A stretch of 64,000 nt of DNA. Source: a virus. Of the stretch, positions 1-8,849 are shown piece after piece (position 1 is the first letter of the stretch; the number at the start of each line of letters is the position of its first letter). The stretch spans positions 49,981 to 113,980 of IMG/VR virus record IMGVR_UViG_3300042896_000657; one strand, written 5' to 3'. The notes below the pieces were generated by a model. It was not told the origin of the DNA. It was given only the letters and a program-made list of their open reading frames with translations, and made no database searches. A program made the translations under genes and the position numbers.

Positions 1-240
1 GAAACCAAAAAAGGTATCAAAGTACAATTTATATTACCTAATACTGTTAGTGGTGATGAAAAAGCCCAATTAACACAAAAGTTACAAAGTAAATTAAATA
101 CTGGATTAGCACCGTATAAATTAACAGCAAATACTGATACTGATGTTCCTTATGATAATATTATTGGATTTTTAATTAGCATCCAAGACATCAGATTATT
201 AATAAAGAATGCTTTATCAGGTGATACTTCTGAAAAATAG
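1..240 (+). CDS. C-terminal fragment of unknown phage protein (5' end outside window)
   Basis: An open frame runs from base 1 to a TAG at 238-240, giving the last 79 residues (ends SGDTSEK). There is no start codon in the window, so the gene begins upstream. The fragment is mixed alpha/beta-looking and I do not recognise a family. A T4-late-promoter-like TATAAATA follows at 241-248, suggesting the next genes are transcribed separately. Confidence 0.7.
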   Translation, partial: ETKKGIKVQFILPNTVSGDEKAQLTQKLQSKLNTGLAPYKLTANTDTDVPYDNIIGFLISIQDIRLLIKNALSGDTSEK

Positions 241-256
241 TATAAATAATTAATTT

Positions 257-556
257 ATGTCAAGACAAGTCCCAATTTTTAGAATAACATTGGATAATAC
301 TGCTACATATCAAGATGTAGAAAAAAATCCATATATTAGGGAAATAGTAATGAATGAATTAATATGTGCTGTAAAAGATGGCCTAAAAAAGAAAAAAAGA
401 GATATATCATTATTTATAATAAATGATAGTGAATATATGGTTAGTTTAGATAAAAAACAATGGAAACCATCTTTAGAATCAGCTTTAACACATTATGAAA
501 ATTTAGAAGAATACCATAAATGTTTTGAAATAAAAAATATAATAGATTCGTTATGA
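257..556 (+). CDS. hypothetical protein, 99 aa
   Basis: This small lysine-rich protein has a KKKKRD stretch near its middle and a predicted helical C-terminal half. It has no recognisable domain. The start lies 9 nt after TATAAATA, and the stop overlaps the next start by 4 nt (ATGA-type coupling at 553-556), so it is probably translationally coupled to the 142-aa gene that follows. Confidence 0.75.
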   Translation: MSRQVPIFRITLDNTATYQDVEKNPYIREIVMNELICAVKDGLKKKKRDISLFIINDSEYMVSLDKKQWKPSLESALTHYENLEEYHKCFEIKNIIDSL

Positions 557-981
557 AACCAACAAATAAACTACCAGAAGATGTAGAGGGTATTAAACAA
601 TCTTTAGAAAATATTCTTAACGCAGATTTTAAAATTAAAAGAAAAAAAAGAACCGAATTAGATATTCAACGAGATTTATTTTTTAAAATAGTACTAAGTT
701 TAGAAAAACTAAATATGCGTTCAAATGTATTGAATGTTGATTTAGATATAGATTTAAATAAATATGACGAAGTATTTTATAATACAATTGATGATTTGTT
801 ATTATTACATTTTGGAAAAAATATTGCTGAAATAATATTCTTTTATGTTTATGATAGAATAGATCAAGATGGAAATGTTATATATTTAAATGATTCAAAT
901 GGGAATCCTGTAATTTTAGATAATGTAAATGATTTATGGAGTTTAATTCAGAATATAAATAAAATATATAAAAATAAATAA
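553..981 (+). CDS. hypothetical protein, 142 aa
   Basis: This protein is charged at the N-terminus (KIKRKKRTELD near residues 27-37) and rich in Asp/Asn/Ile afterwards. No signal peptide or membrane segment is visible and I recognise no family. It is the middle gene of a tight three-gene set ending at the terminator near 1600, 4 nt overlapping upstream and 5 nt from the next start. Confidence 0.75.
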   Translation: MKPTNKLPEDVEGIKQSLENILNADFKIKRKKRTELDIQRDLFFKIVLSLEKLNMRSNVLNVDLDIDLNKYDEVFYNTIDDLLLLHFGKNIAEIIFFYVYDRIDQDGNVIYLNDSNGNPVILDNVNDLWSLIQNINKIYKNK

Positions 982-986
982 GTTAT

Positions 987-1577
987 ATGCCTGCTAAAAA
1001 AGAATTATTTAAAGAAGATATTCTTAGAGCAATACGTCACACCAAAAGTAATAGAGCTGCTGCTCGATACCTAGGATGTTCATATCAGCATTATAAACCA
1101 TACGCTAAGTTATTTAATGATGAAGAAACAGGACAAAATCTGTTTGATCTACATAAAAATCAGTGTGGTAAAGGTATTCCTAAATTTCTTCCTAATAGAC
1201 GAAGAGAACCAAATGTTAAATTAATATTTGAAGAAGGTGTAGGTTATGAATCATTTACTACAACAAAAATCAAAACCAGAGGCATTGCTGAAGGATTTTT
1301 AAGAGATGAATGTTATATATGTGGGTGTAATGAACGTAGAGTAACAGATTATAAAACACCAACATTATTAAATTTTAAAGATGGTAGTAAATCTAATTAT
1401 GTATTGGATAATTTAGAAATATTATGCTATAATTGTTATTTTCTATATGTTGCTGATCCTTTAACAAATGATGAAGTTCGTCATATCGAAACAAATCAAA
1501 CACCTAAAGCAAAACCATTTGAATGGGATTTAGATGATGAAGCTTTGTCTAATATGAAAGCATTAGGATTATTATAA
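987..1577 (+). CDS. HTH plus treble-clef/HNH-like zinc protein
   Basis: Residues 10-40 resemble a Fis/resolvase-type helix-turn-helix (NRAAARYLGCS). Residues 107-152 carry two CxxC pairs (C109/C112 and C147/C150) separated by a segment ending LDNLEILCYNC, which is the zinc knuckle layout of HNH nucleases. The canonical catalytic histidine preceding the N-x8-H part is not evident, so it could be a DNA-binding zinc protein rather than an active nuclease. Families of this build are common as mobile or regulatory genes in tailed phages. It is the last gene before a terminator. Confidence 0.6.
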   Translation: MPAKKELFKEDILRAIRHTKSNRAAARYLGCSYQHYKPYAKLFNDEETGQNLFDLHKNQCGKGIPKFLPNRRREPNVKLIFEEGVGYESFTTTKIKTRGIAEGFLRDECYICGCNERRVTDYKTPTLLNFKDGSKSNYVLDNLEILCYNCYFLYVADPLTNDEVRHIETNQTPKAKPFEWDLDDEALSNMKALGLL

Positions 1578-1598
1578 TATATCCCTTAAAAATTATTT

Positions 1599-1620
1599 AA
1601 GCTCCATTTTTGGGGCTTTT
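1599..1620 (+). terminator. rho-independent terminator
   Basis: The stem AAGCTCC/GGGGCTT has one G-U pair and a 6-nt T-rich loop, and is followed by a T-run. It closes the gene set ending at 1577. Confidence 0.75.
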
Positions 1621-1703
1621 ATTGTCTATTGATATTTATCAATAAGAAATAATATATTAGTTTTATTAATTAAGGTTGTCAAACACTAACTAATATTATT
1701 AAT

Positions 1704-2198
1704 ATGAAGTACACTGTTGCAATATTATTATTGATTACCATTATTCTGGCTGGTGCAACACCAACAAATCCCCCATCAATTTACATTTTACCTATTAAAA
1801 ATAGTATTAAAGTAGGTACTCTTTCTGGAAATATTAATCTTACTTTAGGTGTTAAAAATATTTTAGAAGAAGCATTAATGGATAAAGAATATAATTTATC
1901 TAATAATCAAGAATCATCAGATTATACTCTTCAAACTGAATTAATTTATTTTGATATTATGCAGACTAATAAAAATATATCTGTATTTCATAAAAATGAA
2001 AATGAAACAATTATAAGAATAAAAGGAATATTATATAATAAAAATAAAAAAATAAAGGAAATTATTGTTGAAGAATCATCATCAGAGATATCTTCATCAA
2101 CATTAGCTATTAGTTATGATGGTTCGTTTAATCAACAAACAGCAAGAAATGCTGTAAAAAAAGCATGTATTAAATTAATAGAAGGGATAATTAAATGA
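1704..2198 (+). CDS. secreted periplasmic/outer-membrane-associated protein, 164 aa
   Basis: An N-terminal hydrophobic signal (about residues 3-18, ending around AGATPT) is followed by a compact domain starting IYILPIKNS and ending in an amphipathic helix (ARNAVKKACIKLIEGI). The layout of beta strands plus a helix that pairs subunits weakly recalls CsgG/LpoB-like periplasmic domains, but I would not assign a family. It overlaps the cohesin-like gene by 4 nt and heads the envelope module, so export to the host envelope during infection is inferred. Confidence 0.65.
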   Translation: MKYTVAILLLITIILAGATPTNPPSIYILPIKNSIKVGTLSGNINLTLGVKNILEEALMDKEYNLSNNQESSDYTLQTELIYFDIMQTNKNISVFHKNENETIIRIKGILYNKNKKIKEIIVEESSSEISSSTLAISYDGSFNQQTARNAVKKACIKLIEGIIK

Positions 2199-4324
2199 AA
2201 TTAAAATTATTAATAATATTATTATTTGTAGCATTACAATCGTATAGCCAAAATCCAATTAAATTTAAATTAAGACAGTCTCCTATCATTACTAATATAA
2301 ATGGAAATACTATTAGTAGGGGTGATGAATTTGAATTGTGGATTGATGCTAATGGAAATGGAAACACTTCCACTAGACAATTACTATTTGATTTACAATA
2401 TGATTATGTAAATTTTGATTTAATATCTATAAATCATACAGGTACTGGAGGAAATGGTGGAGTACTACCAGCAGGATCTAATATACAACTAACTCATCAA
2501 ACATATCCAGGATATAATTTTGCTAGTAATCAACAAAATACAACATCAAATGGTACTACAAATTATCAATTTGCTAATTATCAATATTCACAAAATAATA
2601 CACAATCAATTATTAGAGCAACATTAACATGGGCTACTCCAAACGGAATGCCTTATGGGGGATATGATAGATTATTAATATTAAAATTTAGATTAAAACA
2701 ATCATCAACATCTTCATCATTTAATCCTATTAAATTAAATTTTGTAGCTGGTTGGAATGCAAATGGAGGTGGTGATGCAACATTTCAAGAAAATCCACTA
2801 TCATCAACAGTTTTAATAGATCAAAATGCTAGTAAACTAGTAACTGCTAAAGTAGATATTAATTCAAATTTACTAGCATTATCTAATGTTAAAGTATCAT
2901 TTAGAGATACTATATCAAATATAGGACAATTATTTAATGTTCTATCTGATGGTACTGTAGATATTAATCAATCATTATTATCTGAAAATAAAGTATATCA
3001 AGTAAGTGTAATGCATGAAATGGATAAAATGTATCAAACATATAATGGTGCAATTACTATTTCAGATTTTACAACAGCACAAAGTGAATTTACTACTATG
3101 GGATTAGATGGTTCTAATGGTCAAATTTTAAAAACAGGACAATCATTATATGCTGCTGATATAAATAGAAATAAAGTAATTGATGGTGGGGATTTACCTC
3201 AGTTATTAGCTCAAGTTGTAGGTTTAGATACATTATTTGCTTTACCTAATGGATATAATATTGGACAAGGTGGGTGGATGAGTTTACCAACTTGGAGAGC
3301 AACAAATGCAACATCAATATCTGGTCAAGTAGAATGGGCATATATAACTCCAAATATGTACTCTCAAGGAGTAAGTAGATTAATGATTGATGTTAGAGAA
3401 TTTAATGGAACTAATATTAATCCTAATCAATTAAAAAGTATTCAAATATTTGACATATATTCAGGACCTGTAGAATTTATTAGTTCAGATGGAACATGGG
3501 CTGAATATAAAATCCCATCATCATTAATTAAAGCAACAGATGGAACATCTTTATATCTACCATTTATTAGAAATAATAGTGGAAGTACCGATTATTCATT
3601 AAAATCAGAATGGGAATTTAATGTTTCGCCTTTATCATCTTGGAGTTCTATAAGTACATCAAATTGGAATACTATTACATATCCTAAAACATATGTTAAA
3701 ACAGGATTAATGGGAAGTAATACAGTATTAGAATTAAAATATTTGCTTTGGGGTGATGTAAATCGTTCACATTCATCACAAGTAGTAAATATAGATAATA
3801 GTGGAGGTAGTTACGTTCAAACAAACGCTATTAATAGTTTAAATAGTAATAAAGCATTTAAATTAATGTCATTAAATCCTTCATCATTTATTAATACTCC
3901 TAACGATATTTCTTCAATAAATGTTAATTTATCAAATTTAACAGTATTATCTAACAACATAGAAATCCCAGTAAGTATAGATACTAAAGGTAATAATGTT
4001 GGAGGATTACAATTTGAATTTACTTTTGATCCTAATAAAATCAAATTTGAAGAATTATTATCTAGTATTCCTAATACGTGGTATGTATTCGCAAATTCAA
4101 AATCTGGAAAAATTAAATTTGGAGCATTAGATCAAAGTAAAAATCCAATAAATGGAAATAATATACCCTTTAAACTTAAATTCTCTACTATAGGAAATGG
4201 AATAGACATATTAACATCAATAAAAGTTTCATCAACAATGGATGCAAGTGACTCTGAAGGAAAACAATTAGGGATCAATTTAAACACAACTCAAATTAAG
4301 TTAACGGGATATAAAAACTTTTAA
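2195..4324 (+). CDS. secreted cohesin/dockerin-like multidomain protein, 709 aa
   Basis: A clean signal peptide (about residues 1-19, cut after SYSQ) precedes an N-terminal beta-sandwich region that looks cohesin-like (FELWIDANGNG, LLFDLQYDYVNFDL). Around residues 318-345 there is a dockerin-type calcium half-motif (DINRNKVIDGGDL). A second cohesin-like sandwich fills roughly residues 575-705 (IPVSIDTKGNNVGGLQFEF, FTFDPNKIKFEELL). Cohesin-dockerin pairs build surface complexes in bacteria; such a protein is unusual in a phage. It may be displayed on the infected cell or shed. It sits between a secreted protein and a lipoprotein gene with 4-nt overlap and 1-nt spacing. Confidence 0.65.
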   Translation: MKLKLLIILLFVALQSYSQNPIKFKLRQSPIITNINGNTISRGDEFELWIDANGNGNTSTRQLLFDLQYDYVNFDLISINHTGTGGNGGVLPAGSNIQLTHQTYPGYNFASNQQNTTSNGTTNYQFANYQYSQNNTQSIIRATLTWATPNGMPYGGYDRLLILKFRLKQSSTSSSFNPIKLNFVAGWNANGGGDATFQENPLSSTVLIDQNASKLVTAKVDINSNLLALSNVKVSFRDTISNIGQLFNVLSDGTVDINQSLLSENKVYQVSVMHEMDKMYQTYNGAITISDFTTAQSEFTTMGLDGSNGQILKTGQSLYAADINRNKVIDGGDLPQLLAQVVGLDTLFALPNGYNIGQGGWMSLPTWRATNATSISGQVEWAYITPNMYSQGVSRLMIDVREFNGTNINPNQLKSIQIFDIYSGPVEFISSDGTWAEYKIPSSLIKATDGTSLYLPFIRNNSGSTDYSLKSEWEFNVSPLSSWSSISTSNWNTITYPKTYVKTGLMGSNTVLELKYLLWGDVNRSHSSQVVNIDNSGGSYVQTNAINSLNSNKAFKLMSLNPSSFINTPNDISSINVNLSNLTVLSNNIEIPVSIDTKGNNVGGLQFEFTFDPNKIKFEELLSSIPNTWYVFANSKSGKIKFGALDQSKNPINGNNIPFKLKFSTIGNGIDILTSIKVSSTMDASDSEGKQLGINLNTTQIKLTGYKNF

Positions 4325-4325
4325 A

Positions 4326-4694
4326 ATGAATAAAAAATTAATAACAATATTAATAATATTAGGGTTTGTAGTTGGATGTAAAAAATATGAAGAAACATAT
4401 CCTGAAACCTTACAAATTAATTTAGGTAAAACATCTGAATTAACTGCTATTAAATTAGTAAAGCAGGAAAATAATATTGTAACAGCTGTATTTTCAACTA
4501 CACCTGGAGCAAAATATTCAATTCAAATAATACCATTTGGTAGTGAAACACCAATATTAAAAGAAGGATTTACAGCAAATAATACTGAAGCATCTAGAAT
4601 ATTTGATTTATCTGATCTACCTAAAAAAGATTATGATTTAATATTTATAGATATAAGTGGTAAAGAAGTTAAATATCCAATCATAATTAAATAA
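4326..4694 (+). CDS. lipoprotein, 122 aa
   Basis: The N-terminus is a type II signal peptide with lipobox VVGC, so Cys18 should become the lipidated N-terminus. The remaining residues form a single beta-rich domain resembling a small Ig-like/Ca-binding fold (YSIQIIPFGSETPIL). It starts 1 nt after the cohesin-like gene and is likely its membrane-anchored partner. Membrane placement (inner or outer leaflet) cannot be read, although the KK after Cys is typical of many Bacteroidetes lipoproteins. Confidence 0.7.
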   Translation: MNKKLITILIILGFVVGCKKYEETYPETLQINLGKTSELTAIKLVKQENNIVTAVFSTTPGAKYSIQIIPFGSETPILKEGFTANNTEASRIFDLSDLPKKDYDLIFIDISGKEVKYPIIIK

Positions 4695-4701
4695 TAATAA
4701 T

Positions 4702-5025
4702 ATGTCAGAAGAACAAGAACAAGAAGGAACATGGTCTAGTGTAAAAAAAACCGTGTTAGGTACCTTAGCTACAGTCATCACAGCAGGTGGTGCATGGTTA
4801 GGATCAACATTATTTGGTGGTGGAAACGAGGAAACAACACAACAACCAGCACAATCCGCTCCAGTAATTAATATTACAAATTCAAATCAACAACAACAAT
4901 CTAATAATAGTGGTACTACTATTATTAAGGAAAGAGTAATTGAAAAACAAGCTCCATCAACAAAAAAAGAAGTAGTTAAGAAAAAAGAAGGTGATGAGTT
5001 TAAAGAAGAAGCACCAAAATGGTAA
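4702..5025 (+). CDS. small protein with hydrophobic segment and charged tail
   Basis: Residues 13-38 form one glycine/alanine-rich hydrophobic stretch (TVLGTLATVITAGGAWLG), followed by a Gln/Asn-rich linker and a Lys/Glu-rich C-terminus. It lies directly upstream of the holin-like and endolysin genes, so a role in lysis (antiholin or spanin-like) is possible, but no motif proves it. Confidence 0.6.
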   Translation: MSEEQEQEGTWSSVKKTVLGTLATVITAGGAWLGSTLFGGGNEETTQQPAQSAPVINITNSNQQQQSNNSGTTIIKERVIEKQAPSTKKEVVKKKEGDEFKEEAPKW

Positions 5026-5056
5026 GGAATAATTAAAAACAATTAAAATTAAAATT

Positions 5057-5305
5057 ATGAAATTCTCAGACATTTTTAAAGACAGTAATGATATCAACGA
5101 AAAATCAGTAGTTGGATTTATTGCCTTTTCAATAATGGTTATATTTGCTCTTACAGATTTAGTAACTGGATACTTTGGTAAGCATTTAGTTATTAGTGAT
5201 ACCATTTATAATTCATTCCAATTATTAGTATTAGGATGTTTTGGAATTTCTGGAGTTGAAAAGATATTTGGAAGTAAGAAAAAAGAAGAAGAAGAAATAA
5301 ATTAA
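5057..5305 (+). CDS. holin-like membrane protein, 82 aa
   Basis: Two hydrophobic segments (about residues 18-40 and 47-66) flank a short turn, and the C-terminus is highly charged (KKKEEEEIN). This size, topology and charged tail, plus its position 4 nt upstream of a GH19 endolysin, fit a class II phage holin that permeabilises the inner membrane. Holins have no conserved sequence, so the call rests on topology and neighbourhood. Confidence 0.6.
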   Translation: MKFSDIFKDSNDINEKSVVGFIAFSIMVIFALTDLVTGYFGKHLVISDTIYNSFQLLVLGCFGISGVEKIFGSKKKEEEEIN

Positions 5306-5309
5306 AGAC

Positions 5310-5909
5310 ATGGTATTAGATAAATTAAAAGGACACATACCTGATTCAGTTCTATCACAAATCCCTGATACAGCAGCTAAATTTGAATTAAATACTCCAT
5401 TGCGATTAGCTCATTTCCTAGCTCAAGCAGGTCATGAATCAGGAGGATTTAAAGCAGTAAATGAAAATTTAAATTATGGTGCTAAAGGATTATTAGGAAT
5501 ATTTAAAAAATATTTCCCTACAGAACAAAAAGCACTATTATATGAACGCAAACCTGAAAAAATAGCCAATCTAGTATATGGTGGTAGAATGGGAAATGGA
5601 CCTGAAGTATCTGGTGAAGGTTTTAAATTCCGTGGACGTGGATATATTCAATTAACAGGTAAAGATAACTATAAAGCATTTGATGCTGTAGTAACTGAAA
5701 ATATTATTGAAACCCCAGATCTAGTTGCAACTAAATATCCACTAATGTCTGCAGCATGGTTTTTCCATAAAAATGGATTACATAAGATTGCTGATGAAGG
5801 TGCTACTGATGAAGTAGTAACTAAAGTAACAAAAAGAGTAAACGGTGGAACAATTGGATTACCTGATAGAATTAAACATTTTAAAGAATATTACAACTTA
5901 TTAAAATAA
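5310..5909 (+). CDS. GH19 (chitinase class I-like) endolysin
   Basis: This 199-residue protein matches the lysozyme-type GH19 fold used by phage endolysins. HFLAQAGHESGGF carries the catalytic Glu (E43), and FRGRGYIQLTGKDNY and the C-terminal RVNGG are conserved family landmarks. It cleaves glycan strands of peptidoglycan. There is no signal peptide, so release probably needs the holin encoded just upstream. The stop and the next start overlap as TAATG. Confidence 0.9.
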   Translation: MVLDKLKGHIPDSVLSQIPDTAAKFELNTPLRLAHFLAQAGHESGGFKAVNENLNYGAKGLLGIFKKYFPTEQKALLYERKPEKIANLVYGGRMGNGPEVSGEGFKFRGRGYIQLTGKDNYKAFDAVVTENIIETPDLVATKYPLMSAAWFFHKNGLHKIADEGATDEVVTKVTKRVNGGTIGLPDRIKHFKEYYNLLK

Positions 5910-6502
5910 TGGCAAAATATACTAAAGATCAAATTGAAAAAGCAATTAAAGCTAAAGGTTATGTTTGGTTTGAAGGAATTAGAAACTTTGATCTAAACAT
6001 TGTAGGAGTACGTAATTCATCAACAGGTAATGTAGTAACAAATGCATTTGATGATGTTATTACAGTATCTTTTAAAGAGGATGGTAATTGGGTATATAAA
6101 GAATGGGCTAATACAACAGATCCAGGAACTAAAGGCGTTAAAGAATTTCACAATGCTGCTGGTGTTGCTAGATTAGTAGAAGGTCAATATAGAGGGTCTC
6201 ATACTATAGGTCTACACCAGGGTAAATATGAAGCATTAAAGCAACAAAAACCTGTTAAAGTATATCGTGATGCCAATAAAGATATGACTTATGATGAATC
6301 TAAGATCCAAGAAGGAATATTTGGTATTAATATTCATAAAGCAGGTGTTGATTCAACATATGTAGAGAATTGGTCTGAGGGATGCCAAGTATTTAAACGT
6401 GCTGCAGATTTTGAGGAATTTATGACAATATGTAGAAAATCAGCAAAAATACATGGTGCTTCATTTACTTATACATTAATTGAATCTAAAGATATAGTAT
6501 AA
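5909..6502 (+). CDS. L,D-transpeptidase/YkuD-like cell-wall enzyme
   Basis: Near residues 140-165 the segment GINIHKAG...NWSEGCQVF reproduces the His followed some 17 residues later by S-x-GC that forms the active site of L,D-transpeptidase-like (YkuD) domains. Phage proteins with this layout are often paired with endolysins. It is translationally coupled to the GH19 gene and closes the lysis cassette before a strong terminator. It may act as a second peptidoglycan enzyme; whether it cleaves or exchanges cross-links is unknown. Confidence 0.6.
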   Translation: MAKYTKDQIEKAIKAKGYVWFEGIRNFDLNIVGVRNSSTGNVVTNAFDDVITVSFKEDGNWVYKEWANTTDPGTKGVKEFHNAAGVARLVEGQYRGSHTIGLHQGKYEALKQQKPVKVYRDANKDMTYDESKIQEGIFGINIHKAGVDSTYVENWSEGCQVFKRAADFEEFMTICRKSAKIHGASFTYTLIESKDIV

Positions 6503-6540
6503 TAAAAAAGTTAAAGTAACGTAATATAAACATAATATGG

Positions 6541-6568
6541 AATCCTTACATTAATTGTAAGGATTTTC
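6541..6568 (+). terminator. rho-independent terminator
   Basis: A 10-bp A+T/G+C stem AATCCTTACA/TGTAAGGATT is followed by TTTT, ending the lysis operon. Confidence 0.85.
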
Positions 6569-6576
6569 TATTTATA
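6569..6576 (+). promoter_or_regulatory. late-promoter-like TATTTATA
   Basis: TATTTATA lies 14 nt upstream of the ATG of the TonB-receptor-like gene and right after a terminator. The same box precedes other virion or envelope genes in the window. Confidence 0.45.
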
Positions 6577-6590
6577 TTAAAATCATATTC

Positions 6591-8849
6591 ATGAAGTTAC
6601 TTTTATTATTACTGTTATGTGTTCCTATATTATCATTTTCCCAAGATACGATAACTTTTAAAGAACAAAATTTAACAGAATTTATTATTAAATCTGTCCC
6701 TAAAAAAATATCTGAAGTATCAATTATTAATACAATTAGAAAATCATCAGTAATATCTGATGGTATATCTATTGATTTTATTAAAAAAACACCAGACAGA
6801 ACTGTTGGAGATGCACTTAAAAGAGTAAGTGGTATTACAATTCAAAATGATAAATTTGTATTAGTAAGAGGATTAGCAGATAGATATAATTCTGCTATAT
6901 TAAATAAAACCTTATTACCATCAACTGAACCTGATAGGAGAGCATTTTCATTTGATATGATCCCAACAATATTAATTGATAACATTATAGTTTCTAAATC
7001 ATCATCAGCAAACCAACCAGGAGACTGGAGTGGGGGATTAGTACAAATTACAACAAAAGAAGTATCCGATAATTTTTTCAATATCTCATTAGGAAGTGGT
7101 TGGGGTTCGGTTTCAACTTTAAAGAATTTTAAGTCAATTCAATCTACTGCCTTCCCTTCAACATTCCCCTCTACTTACAATTATCGTATTAGTGGAAATG
7201 GTGATAAAAGATTATTCACAAAACAATTTAATAATCTAATAGTAGAAGAATTTAAAACAATACCAAATTTAAATGGAGGATTATCATTTGGTTATGTAAA
7301 TGGTAAATTTAATTCATTATTTAGTTCATCAATTAGAAATACATTTACTTTAAATAATATTGAAAGAAAAGATTATCAATCATCAACTGAATTAGCATAT
7401 GATTATAAGGATATATTATATACAAAAAGATCTTCATCAAATGGTTTATTTAATTTAACTTATTTAGGTAAAAATACATATAGCTTAAAAACATTATTAA
7501 ATTATCAAAAAGATAATACATACATGGATAGAAATGGTAAAAATTATGATAATATCCAAGATGTTAATAGTAATTTATCTAATCATATTAATAATTTCAT
7601 CATTAATTCCCAATTTGATGGTAAGATTAATACCTGGGATTTTAATGTAGGGTATAATTTAATGTTAAGAGAGCAACCTGATTATAGAGTTAATCCAATT
7701 ACAAAATCATTAGGAATAAACGAACCATATTCAACAGCATGGAGAGATACATATCGTTTTTGGAGTGTAATGGATGAAAATTCTTTTAATGGTAACATTA
7801 ATAAATCATTTGGTAATATCAAGATTGGTGGTGGTTACTTAAAAAAGATTAGAGGATTTGACGCAAGAATATTCAGATATCTTTCAACTGATATGTTAGA
7901 TGAAATAACAAATAATACGGATAGATATACTGCTGATTTTGATTTGGGTAGTGGATATGTAATGTGGGATAAAGAATTAGGTTTATGGAAGTTAAATACT
8001 GGTGTAAGAACTGAATATAATTTATTTAATGTTAATACTGCCGACTTCAGTGGGCAAAAAATAAATGTAAATAGAGAATATTTAGATATATTACCATCAT
8101 TAAATCTTTCATATAATTTAGATAAAGTAAAGTATAGATTCTCATTAAGTAAAACGTTAGCAAGACCTGAGTTTAGAGAAGTAGCTAATTTTGCTTATTA
8201 TGATTTTGTTCGTAACGCACAATTATTAGGTAATCCTAACTTAGAAAAATCTGATATATATAATTTAGATTTAAAATGGGAGGTATATCCAAAAGCTGGG
8301 GAGAATATTTCAGTATCTATATTTGGTAAGAATTTTATAAAACCAATTGAGCAAGTAGTAGCAGATGGTTCAGTTCCATCTAATTTATTATTAACTTATT
8401 CAAATCCTGATAAAGCATATCTTTATGGTATTGAATTAGAGTTTCGTAAAAAAATAACTAATTGGTTTGATGTTTATACAAACGCTTCGGTGATGAATTC
8501 TGAAGTAAATGTTAATGGAATAAAAAGACAATTACAGGGACAATCAAATTATATATTAAATGGTGGTATTAATTTTAAAAAGAAAAACAATATATTTAAT
8601 ATATCATATAATAAAGTAGGAAGTAGAATATCAGCAGTAGGATTCCAAGGCTATCCAGATATATTTGAAAATAGTAGAGATATATTAGATGTAACTATTT
8701 TACATAAAATAAAAAATGGAGAAATTAAGTTAGCATTTGGAGATGTGTTTGGTCAATCATCAAAATACTATCAAAATTCACGAAATACAAATCTTATAAA
8801 AATAAATAACGAACAAACAATTTCACTAACATTAAATTTAAATCTATGA
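6591..8849 (+). CDS. TonB-dependent-receptor-like outer-membrane protein
   Basis: A signal peptide (cut near SFSQ) is followed by a plug domain with the Bacteroidetes signature: KKTPDRTVGDALKRVSG at about residues 64-80, VRGLADRYN, LPSTEPDRRAFSFDMIP and DWSGGLVQITTKE. The rest alternates short hydrophobic strands and ends in a typical outer-membrane terminal strand (ISLTLNLNL). At 752 residues it is shorter than many host relatives, lacking the usual N-terminal carboxypeptidase-like domain. TonB receptors import nutrients and serve as phage receptors; a phage copy is unusual. It is translationally coupled (4-nt overlap) to its lipoprotein partner. Confidence 0.85.
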   Translation: MKLLLLLLLCVPILSFSQDTITFKEQNLTEFIIKSVPKKISEVSIINTIRKSSVISDGISIDFIKKTPDRTVGDALKRVSGITIQNDKFVLVRGLADRYNSAILNKTLLPSTEPDRRAFSFDMIPTILIDNIIVSKSSSANQPGDWSGGLVQITTKEVSDNFFNISLGSGWGSVSTLKNFKSIQSTAFPSTFPSTYNYRISGNGDKRLFTKQFNNLIVEEFKTIPNLNGGLSFGYVNGKFNSLFSSSIRNTFTLNNIERKDYQSSTELAYDYKDILYTKRSSSNGLFNLTYLGKNTYSLKTLLNYQKDNTYMDRNGKNYDNIQDVNSNLSNHINNFIINSQFDGKINTWDFNVGYNLMLREQPDYRVNPITKSLGINEPYSTAWRDTYRFWSVMDENSFNGNINKSFGNIKIGGGYLKKIRGFDARIFRYLSTDMLDEITNNTDRYTADFDLGSGYVMWDKELGLWKLNTGVRTEYNLFNVNTADFSGQKINVNREYLDILPSLNLSYNLDKVKYRFSLSKTLARPEFREVANFAYYDFVRNAQLLGNPNLEKSDIYNLDLKWEVYPKAGENISVSIFGKNFIKPIEQVVADGSVPSNLLLTYSNPDKAYLYGIELEFRKKITNWFDVYTNASVMNSEVNVNGIKRQLQGQSNYILNGGINFKKKNNIFNISYNKVGSRISAVGFQGYPDIFENSRDILDVTILHKIKNGEIKLAFGDVFGQSSKYYQNSRNTNLIKINNEQTISLTLNLNL

